A stretch of DNA of 64,000 bases from Labia minor. Taxonomy: Eukaryota; Arthropoda; Insecta; Dermaptera; Spongiphoridae. The notes beneath the pieces are model-generated. The model worked only from the letters and a program-made list of their open reading frames with translations. It searched no databases and was not told where the DNA came from. Position numbers and translations under genes: made by a program. The stretch covers positions 434,001 to 498,000 of the forward strand of contig CAUJBJ010000010.1 of assembly GCA_963082975.1 (NCBI GenBank), given 5' to 3'. Every line of letters begins with the position of its first letter. Within the stretch, counting starts at the first letter, position 1. Shown one piece after another: positions 12,787 to 26,000 of this stretch.

Positions 12787-13752
12787 ATATTTGATCGATT
12801 TCTTAAATATTTTCATTGAATTCTTACGGATTATTGTGATTTTGTTCAAATATTAAAGGGAAAATCCTACTTTTTTAAATACGAGGGATAAAATTATCTT
12901 TTATATTTTATTTTATTAATTTTCTGATTCTAATGAAGAATAAATTCATATTTGATCGATTTCTTAAATATTTTCATTGAATTCTTACGGATTACTGTGA
13001 TTTTGTTCAAATATTAAAGGGAAAATCCTACTTTTTTAAATACGAGGGATAAAATTATCTTTTTTAATTTATTTTATTAATTTTCTGATTCTAATGAAGA
13101 ATAAATTCATATTTGATCGATTTCTTAAATATTTTCATTGAATTTTTACGGAAAAGTCTGATTTTGTTCAAATATTAAAGGGAAAATCCTACTTTTTTAA
13201 ATACGAGGGACAAAATTATCTTTTATATTTTATTTTATTCATTTTCTGATTCTAATGAAGAATAAATTCATATTTGATCGATTTCTTAAATATTTTCATT
13301 GAATTCTTACGGAAAAGTGTGATTTTGATCAAATATTAAAGGGAAAATCCTACTTTTTTAAATACGAGGAATAAAATTATCTTTTTTATTTTATTTTATA
13401 AATTTTCTGATTCTAATGAAGAATAAATTCATATTTGATCGATTTCTTAAATATTTTCATTGAATTCTTACGGATTAGTGTGATTTTGTTCAAATATTAA
13501 AGGGAAAATCCTACTTTTTTAAATACGAGGGATAAAATTATCTTTATTAATTTATTTTATTAATTTTCTGATTCTAATGAAGAATAAATTCATATTTGAT
13601 CGATTTCTTAAATATTTTCATTGAATTCTTACGGATTACTGTGATTTTGTTCAAATATTAAAGGGAAAATCCTATTTTTTTAAATACGAGGGATAAAATT
13701 ATCTTTTTTATTTTATTTTATTAATTTTCTGGTTCTAATGAAGAATAAATTC
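12787..13752. repeat. Six-monomer HOR A-B-C-D-E-B, copy 3
   Basis: Same order as the two copies at 8923-10854. The preceding block plus this one form an 18-monomer repeat with 9889-12786; the copy that continues from here has lost one monomer. Confidence 0.9.
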
Positions 13753-16167
13753 ATATTTGATCGATTTCTTAAATATTTTCATTGAATTCTTACGGATTAT
13801 TGTGATTTTGTTCAAATATTAAAGGGAAAATCCTACTTTTTTAAATACGAGGGATAAAATTATCTTTTATATTTTATTTTATTAATTTTCTGATTATAAT
13901 TAAGAATAAATTCATATTTGATCGATTTCTTAAATATTTTCATTGAATTCTTACGGAAAAGTCTGATTTTGTTCAAATATTAAAGGGAAAATCCTACTTT
14001 TTTAAATACGAGGGATAAAATTATCTTTTTTATTTTATTTTATTAATTTTCTGATTCTATTGAAGAATAAATTCATATTTGATCGATTTCTTAAATATTT
14101 TCATTGAATTCTTACGGAAAATTCTGATTTTGTTCAAATATTAAAGGGAAAATCCTACTTTTTTAAATACGAGGGATAAAATTATCTTTTTTATTTTATT
14201 TTATTAATTTTCTGATTCTATTGAAGAATAAATTCATATTTGATCGATTTCTTAAATATTTTCATTGAATTCTTACGGAAAATTCTGATTTTGTTCAAAT
14301 ATTAAAGGGAAAATCCTACTTTTTTAAATACGAGGGATAAAATTATCTTTTATATTTTATTTTATTAATTTTCTGATTCTATTGAAGAATAAATTCATAT
14401 TTGATCGATTTCTTAAATATTTTCATTGAATTCTTACGGATTACTGTGATTTTGTTCAAATATTAAAGGGAAAATCCTATTTTTTTAAATACGAGGGATA
14501 AAATTATCTTTTTTATTTTATTTTATTAATTTTCTGGTTCTAATGAAGAATAAATTCATATTTGATCGATTTCTTAAATATTTTCATTGAATTCTTACGG
14601 ATTATTGTGATTTTGTTGAAATATTAAAGGGAAAATCCTACTTTTTTAAATACGAGGGACAAAATTATCTTTTATATTTTATTTTATTAATTTTCTGATT
14701 ATAATTAAGAATAAATTCATATTTGATCGATTTCTTAAATATTTTCATTGAATTCTTACGGAAATGTCTGATTTTGTTCAAATATTAAAGGGAAAATCCT
14801 ACTTTTTTAAATACGAGGGATAAAATTATCTTTTTTATTTTATTTTATTAATTTTCTGATTCTAATGAAGAATAAATTCATATTTGATCGATTTCTTAAA
14901 TATTTTCATTGAATTCTTACGGAAAAGTCTGATTTTGTTCAAATATTAAAGGGAAAATCCTACTTTTTTAAATACGAGGGATAAAATTATCTTTTATATT
15001 TTATTTTATTAATTTTCTGATTCTATTGAAGAATAAATTCATATTTGATCGATTTCTTAAATATTTTCATTGAATTCTTACGGAAAATTCTGATTTTGTT
15101 CAAATATTAAAGGGAAAATCCTACTTTTTTAAATACGAGGGATAAAATTATCTTTTTTATTTTATTTTATTAATTTTCTGATTCTATTGAAGAATAAATT
15201 CATATTTGATCGATTTCTTAAATATTTTCATTGAATTCTTACGGAAAATTCTGATTTTGTTCAAATATTAAAGGGAAAATCCTACTTTTTTAAATACGAG
15301 GGATAAAATTATCTTTTATATTTTATTTTATTAATTTTCTGATTCTATTGAAGAATAAATTCATATTTGATCGATTTCTTAAATATTTTCATTGAATTCT
15401 TACGGATTATTGTGATTTTGTTCAAATATTAAAGGGAAAATCCTACTTTTTTAAATACGAGGGATAAAATTATCTTTTATATTTTATTTTATTAATTTTC
15501 TGATTCTAATGAAGAATAAATTCATATTTGATCGATTTCTTAAATATTTTCATTGAATTCTTACGGATTACTGTGATTTTATTCAAATATTAAAGGGAAA
15601 ATCCTACTTTTTTAAATACGAGGGATAAAATTATCTTTTTTATTTTATTTTATTAATTTTCTGATTCTAATGAAGAATAAATTCATATTTGATCGATTTC
15701 TTAAATATTTTCATTGAATTCTTACGGAAAAGTCTGATTTTGTTCAAATATTAAAGGGAAAATCCTACTTTTTTAAATACGAGGGACAAAATTATCTTTT
15801 ATATTTTATTTTATTCATTTTCTGATTCTAATGAAGAATAAATTCATATTTGATCGATTTCTTAAATGTTTTCATTGAATTCTTACGGAAAAGTGTGATT
15901 TTGATCAAATATTAAAGGGAAAATCCTACTTTTTTAAATACGAGGAATAAAATTATCTTTTTTATTTTATTTTATAAATTTTCTGATTCTAATGAAGAAT
16001 AAATTCATATTTGATCGATTTCTTAAATATTTTCATTGAATTCTTACGGATTAGTGTGATTTTGTTCAAATATTAAAGGGAAAATCCTACTTTTTTAAAT
16101 ACGAGGGATAAAATTATCTTTTATATTTTATTTTATTAATTTTCTGATTCTATTGAAGAATAAATTC
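13753..16167. repeat. Fifteen-monomer block leading into alpha
   Basis: Order is A-S-H-H-B-A-S-S-H-H-A-B-C-D-E. The first half repeats 10855-11981 with one S monomer missing. The A copy at 14558 combines GTTGAAAT with GGGACAAAA. The B copy at 15524 has GATTTTATTC and a TTTTTTATTTT stretch, the B subtype common in the right half of the window. The final C-D-E (15685-16167) is repeated as the first three monomers of alpha I. Confidence 0.85.
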
Positions 16168-17455
16168 ATATTTGATCGATTTCTTAAATATTTTCATTGA
16201 ATTCTTACGGAAAAGTCTGATTTTGTTCAAATATTAAAGGGAAAATCCTACTTTTTTAAATACGAGGGACAAAATTATCTTTTATATTTTATTTTATTCA
16301 TTTTCTGATTCTAATGAAGAATAAATTCATATTTGATCGATTTCTTAAATGTTTTCATTGAATTCTTACGGAAAAGTGTGATTTTGATCAAATATTAAAG
16401 GGAAAATCCTACTTTTTTAAATACGAGGAATAAAATTATCTTTTTTATTTTATTTTATAAATTTTCTGATTCTAATGAAGAATAAATTCATATTTGATCG
16501 ATTTCTTAAATATTTTCATTGAATTCTTACGGATTAGTGTGATTTTGTTCAAATATTAAAGGGAAAATCCTACTTTTTTAAATACGAGGGATAAAATTAT
16601 CTTTTATATTTTATTTTATTAATTTTCTGATTCTATTGAAGAATAAATTCATATTTGATCGATTTCTTAAATATTTTCATTGATTTCTTACGGAAAATTC
16701 TGATTTTGTTCAAATATTAAAGGGAAAATCCTACTTTTTTAAATACGAGGGATAAAATTATCTTTTATATTTTATTTTATTAATTTTCTGATTCTATTGA
16801 AGAATAAATTCATATTTGAACGATTTCTTAAATATTTTCATTGAATTCTTACGGAAAATTCTGATTTTGTTCAAATATTAAAGGGAAAATCCTACTTTTT
16901 TAAATACGAGGGATAAAATTATCTTTTATATTTTATTTTATTAATTTTCTGATTCTATTGAAGAATAAATTCATATTTGATCGATTTCTTAAATATTTTC
17001 ATTGAATTCTTACGGATTATTGTGATTTTGTTCAAATATTAAAGGGAAAATCCTACTTTTTTAAATACGAGGGATAAAATTATCTTTTATATTTTATTTT
17101 ATTAATTTTCTGATTCTAATGAAGAATAAATTCATATTTGATCGATTTCTTAAATATTTTCATTGAATTCTTACGGATTACTGTGATTTTGTTCAAATAT
17201 TAAAGGGAAAATCCTACTTTTTTAAATACGAGGGATAAAATTATCTTTTTTAATTTATTTTATTAATTTTCTGATTCTAATGAAGAATAAATTCATATTT
17301 GATCGATTTCTTAAATATTTTCATTGAATTTTTACGGAAAAGTCTGATTTTGTTCAAATATTAAAGGGAAAATCCTACTTTTTTAAATACGAGGGACAAA
17401 ATTATCTTTTATATTTTATTTTATTCATTTTCTGATTCTAATGAAGAATAAATTC

Positions 17456-17616
17456 ATATTTGATCGATTTCTTAAATATTTTCATTGAATTCTTACGGAA
17501 AAGTGTGATTTTGATCAAATATTAAAGGGAAAATCCTACTTTTTTAAATACGAGGAATAAAATTATCTTTATTAATTTATTTTATTAATTTTCTGATTCT
17601 AATGAAGAATAAATTC
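17456..17616. repeat. D/E hybrid monomer
   Basis: The left part is D (AAAGTGTG, GATCAAAT, GGAATAAAA) and the right part is the E subtype with TTTATTAATTTAT and a TTAATTTT tail. In alpha II and III the same place holds separate D and E monomers. The switch falls between monomer bases 101 and about 115. It is a clean signature of a one-monomer deletion by unequal exchange. Confidence 0.92.
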
Positions 17617-19065
17617 ATATTTGATCGATTTCTTAAATATTTTCATTGAATTCTTACGGATTACTGTGATTTTGTTCAAATATTAAAGGGAAAATCCTAT
17701 TTTTTTAAATACGAGGGATAAAATTATCTTTTTTATTTTATTTTATTAATTTTCTGGTTCTAATGAAGAATAAATTCATATTTGATCGATTTCTTAAATA
17801 TTTTCATTGAATTCTTACGGATTATTGTGATTTTGTTCAAATATTAAAGGGAAAATCCTACTTTTTTAAATACGAGGGATAAAATTATCTTTTATATTTT
17901 ATTTTATTAATTTTCTGATTATAATTAAGAATAAATTCATATTTGATCGATTTCTTAAATATTTTCATTGAATTCTTACGGAAAAGTCTGATTTTGTTCA
18001 AATATTAAAGGGAAAATCCTACTTTTTTAAATACGAGGGATAAAATTATCTTTTTTATTTTATTTTATTAATTTTCTGATTCTAATGAAGAATAAATTCA
18101 TATTTGATCGATTTCTTAAATATTTTCATTGAATTCTTACGGAAAAGTCTGATTTTGTTCAAATATTAAAGGGAAAATCCTACTTTTTTAAATACGAGGG
18201 ATAAAATTATCTTTTATATTTTATTTTATTAATTTTCTGATTCTATTGAAGAATAAATTCATATTTGATCGATTTCTTAAATATTTTCATTGAATTCTTA
18301 CGGAAAATTCTGATTTTGTTCAAATATTAAAGGGAAAATCCTACTTTTTTAAATACGAGGGATAAAATTATCTTTTTTATTTTATTTTATTAATTTTCTG
18401 ATTCTATTGAAGAATAAATTCATATTTGATCGATTTCTTAAATATTTTCATTGAATTCTTACGGAAAATTCTGATTTTGTTCAAATATTAAAGGGAAAAT
18501 CCTACTTTTTTAAATACGAGGGATAAAATTATCTTTTATATTTTATTTTATTAATTTTCTGATTCTATTGAAGAATAAATTCATATTTGATCGATTTCTT
18601 AAATATTTTCATTGAATTCTTACGGATTATTGTGATTTTGTTCAAATATTAAAGGGAAAATCCTACTTTTTTAAATACGAGGGATAAAATTATCTTTTAT
18701 ATTTTATTTTATTAATTTTCTGATTCTAATGAAGAATAAATTCATATTTGATCGATTTCTTAAATATTTTCATTGAATTCTTACGGATTAGTGTGATTTT
18801 GTTCAAATATTAAATGGAAAATCCTACTTTTTTAAATACGAGGGATAAAATTATCTTTTATATTTTATTTTATTAATTTTCTGATTCTATTGAAGAATAA
18901 ATTCATATTTGATCGATTTCTTAAATATTTTCATTGATTTCTTACGGAAAATTCTGATTTTGTTCAAATATTAAAGGGAAAATCCTACTTTTTTAAATAC
19001 GAGGGATAAAATTATCTTTTATATTTTATTTTATTAATTTTCTGATTCTATTGAAGAATAAATTC

Positions 19066-19226
19066 ATATTTGATCGATTTCTTAAATATATTCATTGAAT
19101 TCTTACGGAAAATTCTGATTTTGTTCAAATATTAAAGGGAAAATCCTACTTTTTTAAATACGAGGGATAAAATTATCTTTTTTATTTTATTTTATTAATT
19201 TTCTGATTCTATTGAAGAATAAATTC
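19066..19226. repeat. H monomer with TAAATATATTC marker (alpha I)
   Basis: A T-to-A change gives TATATTC in place of TATTTTC. Exactly three copies exist, at 19066, 26150 and 32429, spaced 7,084 and 6,279 bp (44 and 39 monomers). They define the alpha period. Confidence 0.95.
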
Positions 19227-19709
19227 ATATTTGATCGATTTCTTAAATATTTTCATTGAATTCTTACGGAAAAGTCTGATTTTGTTCAAATATTAAAGGG
19301 AAAATCCTACTTTTTTAAATACGAGGGACAAAATTATCTTTTATATTTTATTTTATTCATTTTCTGATTCTAATGAAGAATAAATTCATATTTGATCGAT
19401 TTCTTAAATGTTTTCATTGAATTCTTACGGAAAAGTGTGATTTTGATCAAATATTAAAGGGAAAATCCTACTTTTTTAAATACGAGGAATAAAATTATCT
19501 TTTTTATTTTATTTTATAAATTTTCTGATTCTAATGAAGAATAAATTCATATTTGATCGATTTCTTAAATATTTTCATTGAATTCTTACGGATTAGTGTG
19601 ATTTTGTTCAAATATTAAATGGAAAATCCTACTTTTTTAAATACGAGGGATAAAATTATCTTTTATATTTTATTTTATTAATTTTCTGATTCTATTGAAG
19701 AATAAATTC

Positions 19710-19870
19710 ATATTTGATCTTTTTCTTAAATATTTTCATTGATTTCTTACGGAAAATTCTGATTTTGTTCAAATATTAAAGGGAAAATCCTACTTTTTTA
19801 AATACGAGGGATAAAATTATCTTTTATATTTTATTTTATTAATTTTCTGATTCTATTGAAGAATAAATTC
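19710..19870. repeat. F monomer with GATCTTTTTC head (alpha I)
   Basis: Bases 11-12 read TT instead of GA, destroying the first CpG and the ClaI-type site. Three copies exist, at 19710, 26794 and 33073, with the same 7,084 and 6,279 bp spacing as the TATATTC marker. Confidence 0.95.
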
Positions 19871-20031
19871 ATATTTGAACGATTTCTTAAATATTTTCAT
19901 TGAATTCTTACGGAAAATTCTGATTTTGTTCAAATATTAAAGGGAAAATCCTACTTTTTTAAATACGAGGGATAAAATTATCTTTTATATTTTATTTTAT
20001 TAATTTTCTGATTCTATTGAAGAATAAATTC

Positions 20032-20192
20032 ATATTTGATCGATTTCTTAAATATTTTCATTGAATTCTTACGGATTATTGTGATTTTGTTCAAATATTA
20101 AAGGGAAAATCCTACTTTTTTAAATACGAGGAATAAAATTATCTTTTTTATTTTATTTTATAAATTTTCTGATTCTAATGAAGAATAAATTC
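20032..20192. repeat. A/D hybrid monomer (alpha I)
   Basis: TTATTGTG and GTTCAAAT of A are followed by GGAATAAAA and TATAAATT of D. The switch lies between monomer bases 60 and 100. The same hybrid is at 27116, 33395 and 35488. A separate A/D hybrid at 37098 carries GATCAAAT and so switched earlier. Confidence 0.92.
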
Positions 20193-22285
20193 ATATTTGA
20201 TCGATTTCTTAAATATTTTCATTGAATTCTTACGGATTAGTGTGATTTTGTTCAAATATTAAAGGGAAAATCCTACTTTTTTAAATACGAGGGATAAAAT
20301 TATCTTTATTAATTTATTTTATTAATTTTCTGATTCTAATGAAGAATAAATTCATATTTGATCGATTTCTTAAATATTTTCATTGAATTCTTACGGATTA
20401 CTGTGATTTTGTTCAAATATTAAAGGGAAAATCCTATTTTTTTAAATATGAGGGATAAAATTATCTTTTTTATTTTATTTTATTAATTTTCTGGTTCTAA
20501 TGAAGAATAAATTCATATTTGATCGATTTCTTAAATATTTTCATTGAATTCTTACGGATTATTGTGATTTTGTTCAAATATTGAAGGGAAAATCCTACTT
20601 TTTTAAATACGAGGGATAAAATTATCTTTTATATTTTATTTTATTAATTTTCTGATTCTATTGAAGAATAAATTCATATTTGATCGATTTCTTAAATATT
20701 TTCATTGAATTCTTACGGAAAATTCTGATTTTGTTCAAATATTAAAGGGAAAATCCTACTTTTTTAAATACGAGGGATAAAATTATCTTTTTTATTTTAT
20801 TTTATTAATTTTCTGATTCTATTGAAGAATAAATTCATATTTGATCGATTTCTTAAATATTTTCATTGAATTCTTACGGAAAATTCTGATTTTGTTCAAA
20901 TATTAAAGGGAAAATCCTACTTTTTTAAATACGAGGGATAAAATTATCTTTTATATTTTATTTTATTAATTTTCTGATTCTATTGAAGAATAAATTCATA
21001 TTTGATCGATTTCTTAAATATTTTCATTGAATTCTTACGGATTATTGTGATTTTGTTCAAATATTAAAGGGAAAATCCTACTTTTTTAAATACGAGGGAT
21101 AAAATTATCTTTTATATTTTATTTTATTAATTTTCTGATTCTAATGAAGAATAAATTCATATTTGATCGATTTCTTAAATATTTTCATTGAATTCTTACG
21201 GATTAGTGTGATTTTGTTCAAATATTAAAGGGAAAATCCTACTTTTTTAAATACGAGGGATAAAATTATCTTTTATATTTTATTTTATTAATTTTCTGAT
21301 TCTATTGAAGAATAAATTCATATTTGATCGATTTCTTAAATATTTTCATTGATTTCTTACGGAAAATTCTGATTTTGTTCAAATATTAAAGGGAAAATCC
21401 TACTTTTTTAAATACGAGGGATAAAATTATCTTTTATATTTTATTTTATTAATTTTCTGATTCTATTGAAGAATAAATTCATATTTGATCGATTTCTTAA
21501 ATATTTTCATTGAATTCTTACGGAAAATTCTGATTTTGTTCAAATATTAATGGGAAAATCCTACTTTTTTAAATACGAGGGATAAAATTATCTTTTTTAT
21601 TTTATTTTATTAATTTTCTGATTCTATTGAAGAATAAATTCATATTTGATCGATTTCTTAAATATTTTCATTGAATTCTTACGGAAAAGTCTGATTTTGT
21701 TCAAATATTAAAGGGAAAATCCTACTTTTTTAAATACGAGGGATAAAATTATCTTTTATATTTTATTTTATTAATTTTCTGATTCTAATGAAGAATAAAT
21801 TCATATTTGATCGATTTCTTAAATATTTTCATTGAATTCTTACGGATTAGTGTGATTTTGTTCAAATATTAAATGGAAAATCCTACTTTTTTAAATACGA
21901 GGGATAAAATTATCTTTTATATTTTATTTTATTAATTTTCTGATTCTATTGAAGAATAAATTCATATTTGATCGATTTCTTAAATATTTTCATTGATTTC
22001 TTACGGAAAATTCTGATTTTGTTCAAATATTAAAGGGAAAATCCTACTTTTTTAAATACGAGGGATAAAATTATCTTTTATATTTTATTTTATTAATTTT
22101 CTGATTCTATTGAAGAATAAATTCATATTTGATCGATTTCTTAAATATTTTCATTGATTTCTTACGGAAAATTCTGATTTTGTTCAAATATTAAAGGGAA
22201 AATCCTACTTTTTTAAATACGAGGGATAAAATTATCTTTTATATTTTATTTTATTAATTTTCTGATTCTATTGAAGAATAAATTC

Positions 22286-22607
22286 ATATTTGATCGATTT
22301 CTTAAATATTTTCATTGAATTCTTACGGAAAATTCTGATTTTGTTCAAATATTAATGGGAAAATCCTACTTTTTTAAATACGAGGAATAAAATTATCTTT
22401 TTTATTTTATTTTATAAATTTTCTGATTCTAATGAAGAATAAATTCATATTTGATCGATTTCTTAAATATTTTCATTGAATTCTTACGGATTAGTGTGAT
22501 TTTGTTCAAATATTAAATGGAAAATCCTACTTTTTTAAATACGAGGGACAAAATTATCTTTTATATTTTATTTTATTCATTTTCTGATTCTAATGAAGAA
22601 TAAATTC
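22286..22607. repeat. Two adjacent hybrids, H/D and E/C
   Basis: The first has the H window and ATTAATGGG marker with a D right half (GGAATAAAA, TATAAATT). The second has the E window and AAATGGAAAA with a C right half (GGGACAAAA, TTCATTTT). The E/C hybrid recurs at 28726 in alpha II; the H/D hybrid does not. Confidence 0.88.
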
Positions 22608-23090
22608 ATATTTGATCGATTTCTTAAATGTTTTCATTGAATTCTTACGGAAAAGTGTGATTTTGATCAAATATTAAAGGGAAAATCCTACTTTTTTAAA
22701 TACGAGGAATAAAATTATCTTTTTTATTTTATTTTATAAATTTTCTGATTCTAATGAAGAATAAATTCATATTTGATCGATTTCTTAAATATTTTCATTG
22801 AATTCTTACGGATTAGTGTGATTTTGTTCAAATATTAAATGGAAAATCCTACTTTTTTAAATACGAGGGATAAAATTATCTTTTATATTTTATTTTATTA
22901 ATTTTCTGATTCTATTGAAGAATAAATTCATATTTGATCGATTTCTTAAATATTTTCATTGATTTCTTACGGAAAATTCTGATTTTGTTCAAATATTAAA
23001 GGGAAAATCCTACTTTTTTAAATACGAGGGATAAAATTATCTTTTATATTTTATTTTATTAATTTTCTGATTCTATTGAAGAATAAATTC

Positions 23091-26000
23091 ATATTTGATC
23101 GATTTCTTAAATATTTTCATTGAATTCTTACGGAAAAGTCTGATTTTGTTCAAATATTAAAGGGAAAATCCTACTTTTTTAAATACGAGGGACAAAATTA
23201 TCTTTTATATTTTATTTTATTCATTTTCTGATTCTAATGAAGAATAAATTCATATTTGATCGATTTCTTAAATGTTTTCATTGAATTCTTACGGAAAAGT
23301 GTGATTTTGATCAAATATTAAAGGGAAAATCCTACTTTTTTAAATACGAGGAATAAAATTATCTTTTTTATTTTATTTTATAAATTTTCTGATTCTAATG
23401 AAGAATAAATTCATATTTGATCGATTTCTTAAATATTTTCATTGAATTCTTACGGATTAGTGTGATTTTGTTCAAATATTAAAGGGAAAATCCTACTTTT
23501 TTAAATACGAGGGATAAAATTATCTTTTATATTTTATTTTATTAATTTTCTGATTCTATTGAAGAATAAATTCATATTTGATCGATTTCTTAAATATTTT
23601 CATTGATTTCTTACGGAAAATTCTGATTTTGTTCAAATATTAAAGGGAAAATCCTACTTTTTTAAATACGAGGGATAAAATTATCTTTTATATTTTATTT
23701 TATTAATTTTCTGATTCTATTGAAGAATAAATTCATATTTGAACGATTTCTTAAATATTTTCATTGAATTCTTACGGAAAATTCTGATTTTGTTCAAATA
23801 TTAAAGGGAAAATCCTACTTTTTTAAATACGAGGGATAAAATTATCTTTTATATTTTATTTTATTAATTTTCTGATTCTATTGAAGAATAAATTCATATT
23901 TGATCGATTTCTTAAATATTTTCATTGAATTCTTACGGATTATTGTGATTTTGTTCAAATATTAAAGGGAAAATCCTACTTTTTTAAATACGAGGGATAA
24001 AATTATCTTTTATATTTTATTTTATTAATTTTCTGATTCTAATGAAGAATAAATTCATATTTGATCGATTTCTTAAATATTTTCATTGAATTCTTACGGA
24101 TTACTGTGATTTTGTTCAAATATTAAAGGGAAAATCCTACTTTTTTAAATACGAGGGATAAAATTATCTTTTTTAATTTATTTTATTAATTTTCTGATTC
24201 TAATGAAGAATAAATTCATATTTGATCGATTTCTTAAATATTTTCATTGAATTTTTACGGAAAAGTCTGATTTTGTTCAAATATTAAAGGGAAAATCCTA
24301 CTTTTTTAAATACGAGGGACAAAATTATCTTTTATATTTTATTTTATTCATTTTCTGATTCTAATGAAGAATAAATTCATATTTGATCGATTTCTTAAAT
24401 ATTTTCATTGAATTCTTACGGAAAAGTGTGATTTTGATCAAATATTAAAGGGAAAATCCTACTTTTTTAAATACGAGGAATAAAATTATCTTTTTTATTT
24501 TATTTTATAAATTTTCTGATTCTAATGAAGAATAAATTCATATTTGATCGATTTCTTAAATATTTTCATTGAATTCTTACGGATTAGTGTGATTTTGTTC
24601 AAATATTAAAGGGAAAATCCTACTTTTTTAAATACGAGGGATAAAATTATCTTTATTAATTTATTTTATTAATTTTCTGATTCTAATGAAGAATAAATTC
24701 ATATTTGATCGATTTCTTAAATATTTTCATTGAATTCTTACGGATTACTGTGATTTTGTTCAAATATTAAAGGGAAAATCCTATTTTTTTAAATACGAGG
24801 GATAAAATTATCTTTTTTATTTTATTTTATTAATTTTCTGGTTCTAATGAAGAATAAATTCATATTTGATCGATTTCTTAAATATTTTCATTGAATTCTT
24901 ACGGATTATTGTGATTTTGTTCAAATATTAAAGGGAAAATCCTACTTTTTTAAATACGAGGGATAAAATTATCTTTTATATTTTATTTTATTAATTTTCT
25001 GATTATAATTAAGAATAAATTCATATTTGATCGATTTCTTAAATATTTTCATTGAATTCTTACGGAAAAGTCTGATTTTGTTCAAATATTAAAGGGAAAA
25101 TCCTACTTTTTTAAATACGAGGGATAAAATTATCTTTTTTATTTTATTTTATTAATTTTCTGATTCTAATGAAGAATAAATTCATATTTGATCGATTTCT
25201 TAAATATTTTCATTGAATTCTTACGGAAAAGTCTGATTTTGTTCAAATATTAAAGGGAAAATCCTACTTTTTTAAATACGAGGGATAAAATTATCTTTTA
25301 TATTTTATTTTATTAATTTTCTGATTCTATTGAAGAATAAATTCATATTTGATCGATTTCTTAAATATTTTCATTGAATTCTTACGGAAAATTCTGATTT
25401 TGTTCAAATATTAAAGGGAAAATCCTACTTTTTTAAATACGAGGGATAAAATTATCTTTTTTATTTTATTTTATTAATTTTCTGATTCTATTGAAGAATA
25501 AATTCATATTTGATCGATTTCTTAAATATTTTCATTGAATTCTTACGGAAAATTCTGATTTTGTTCAAATATTAAAGGGAAAATCCTACTTTTTTAAATA
25601 CGAGGGATAAAATTATCTTTTATATTTTATTTTATTAATTTTCTGATTCTATTGAAGAATAAATTCATATTTGATCGATTTCTTAAATATTTTCATTGAA
25701 TTCTTACGGATTATTGTGATTTTGTTCAAATATTAAAGGGAAAATCCTACTTTTTTAAATACGAGGGATAAAATTATCTTTTATATTTTATTTTATTAAT
25801 TTTCTGATTCTAATGAAGAATAAATTCATATTTGATCGATTTCTTAAATATTTTCATTGAATTCTTACGGATTAGTGTGATTTTGTTCAAATATTAAATG
25901 GAAAATCCTACTTTTTTAAATACGAGGGATAAAATTATCTTTTATATTTTATTTTATTAATTTTCTGATTCTATTGAAGAATAAATTCATATTTGATCGA

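Larger units (their letters stand above)
16168..23090. repeat. Long HOR alpha, copy I (43 monomers, 6,923 bp)
   Basis: It opens C-D-E-F-G-A-B-C, then a D/E hybrid, then B-A-S-S-H-H-A-E-F-H-C-D-E-F-G-(A/D)-E-B-A-H-H-A and a run rich in E, F, H and D. Landmarks shared with copies II and III are TAAATATATTC at 19083, TTTGATCTTTTTC at 19712, the A/D hybrid at 20032 and ATATTGAAGGG at 20579. Offsets to copy II are 6,923 bp at the opening C and 7,084 bp after the D/E hybrid at 17456, so copy I has lost one monomer there. The stretch 20676-23090 is longer than in copy II. A private TATGAGG occurs near 20448. Confidence 0.9.
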
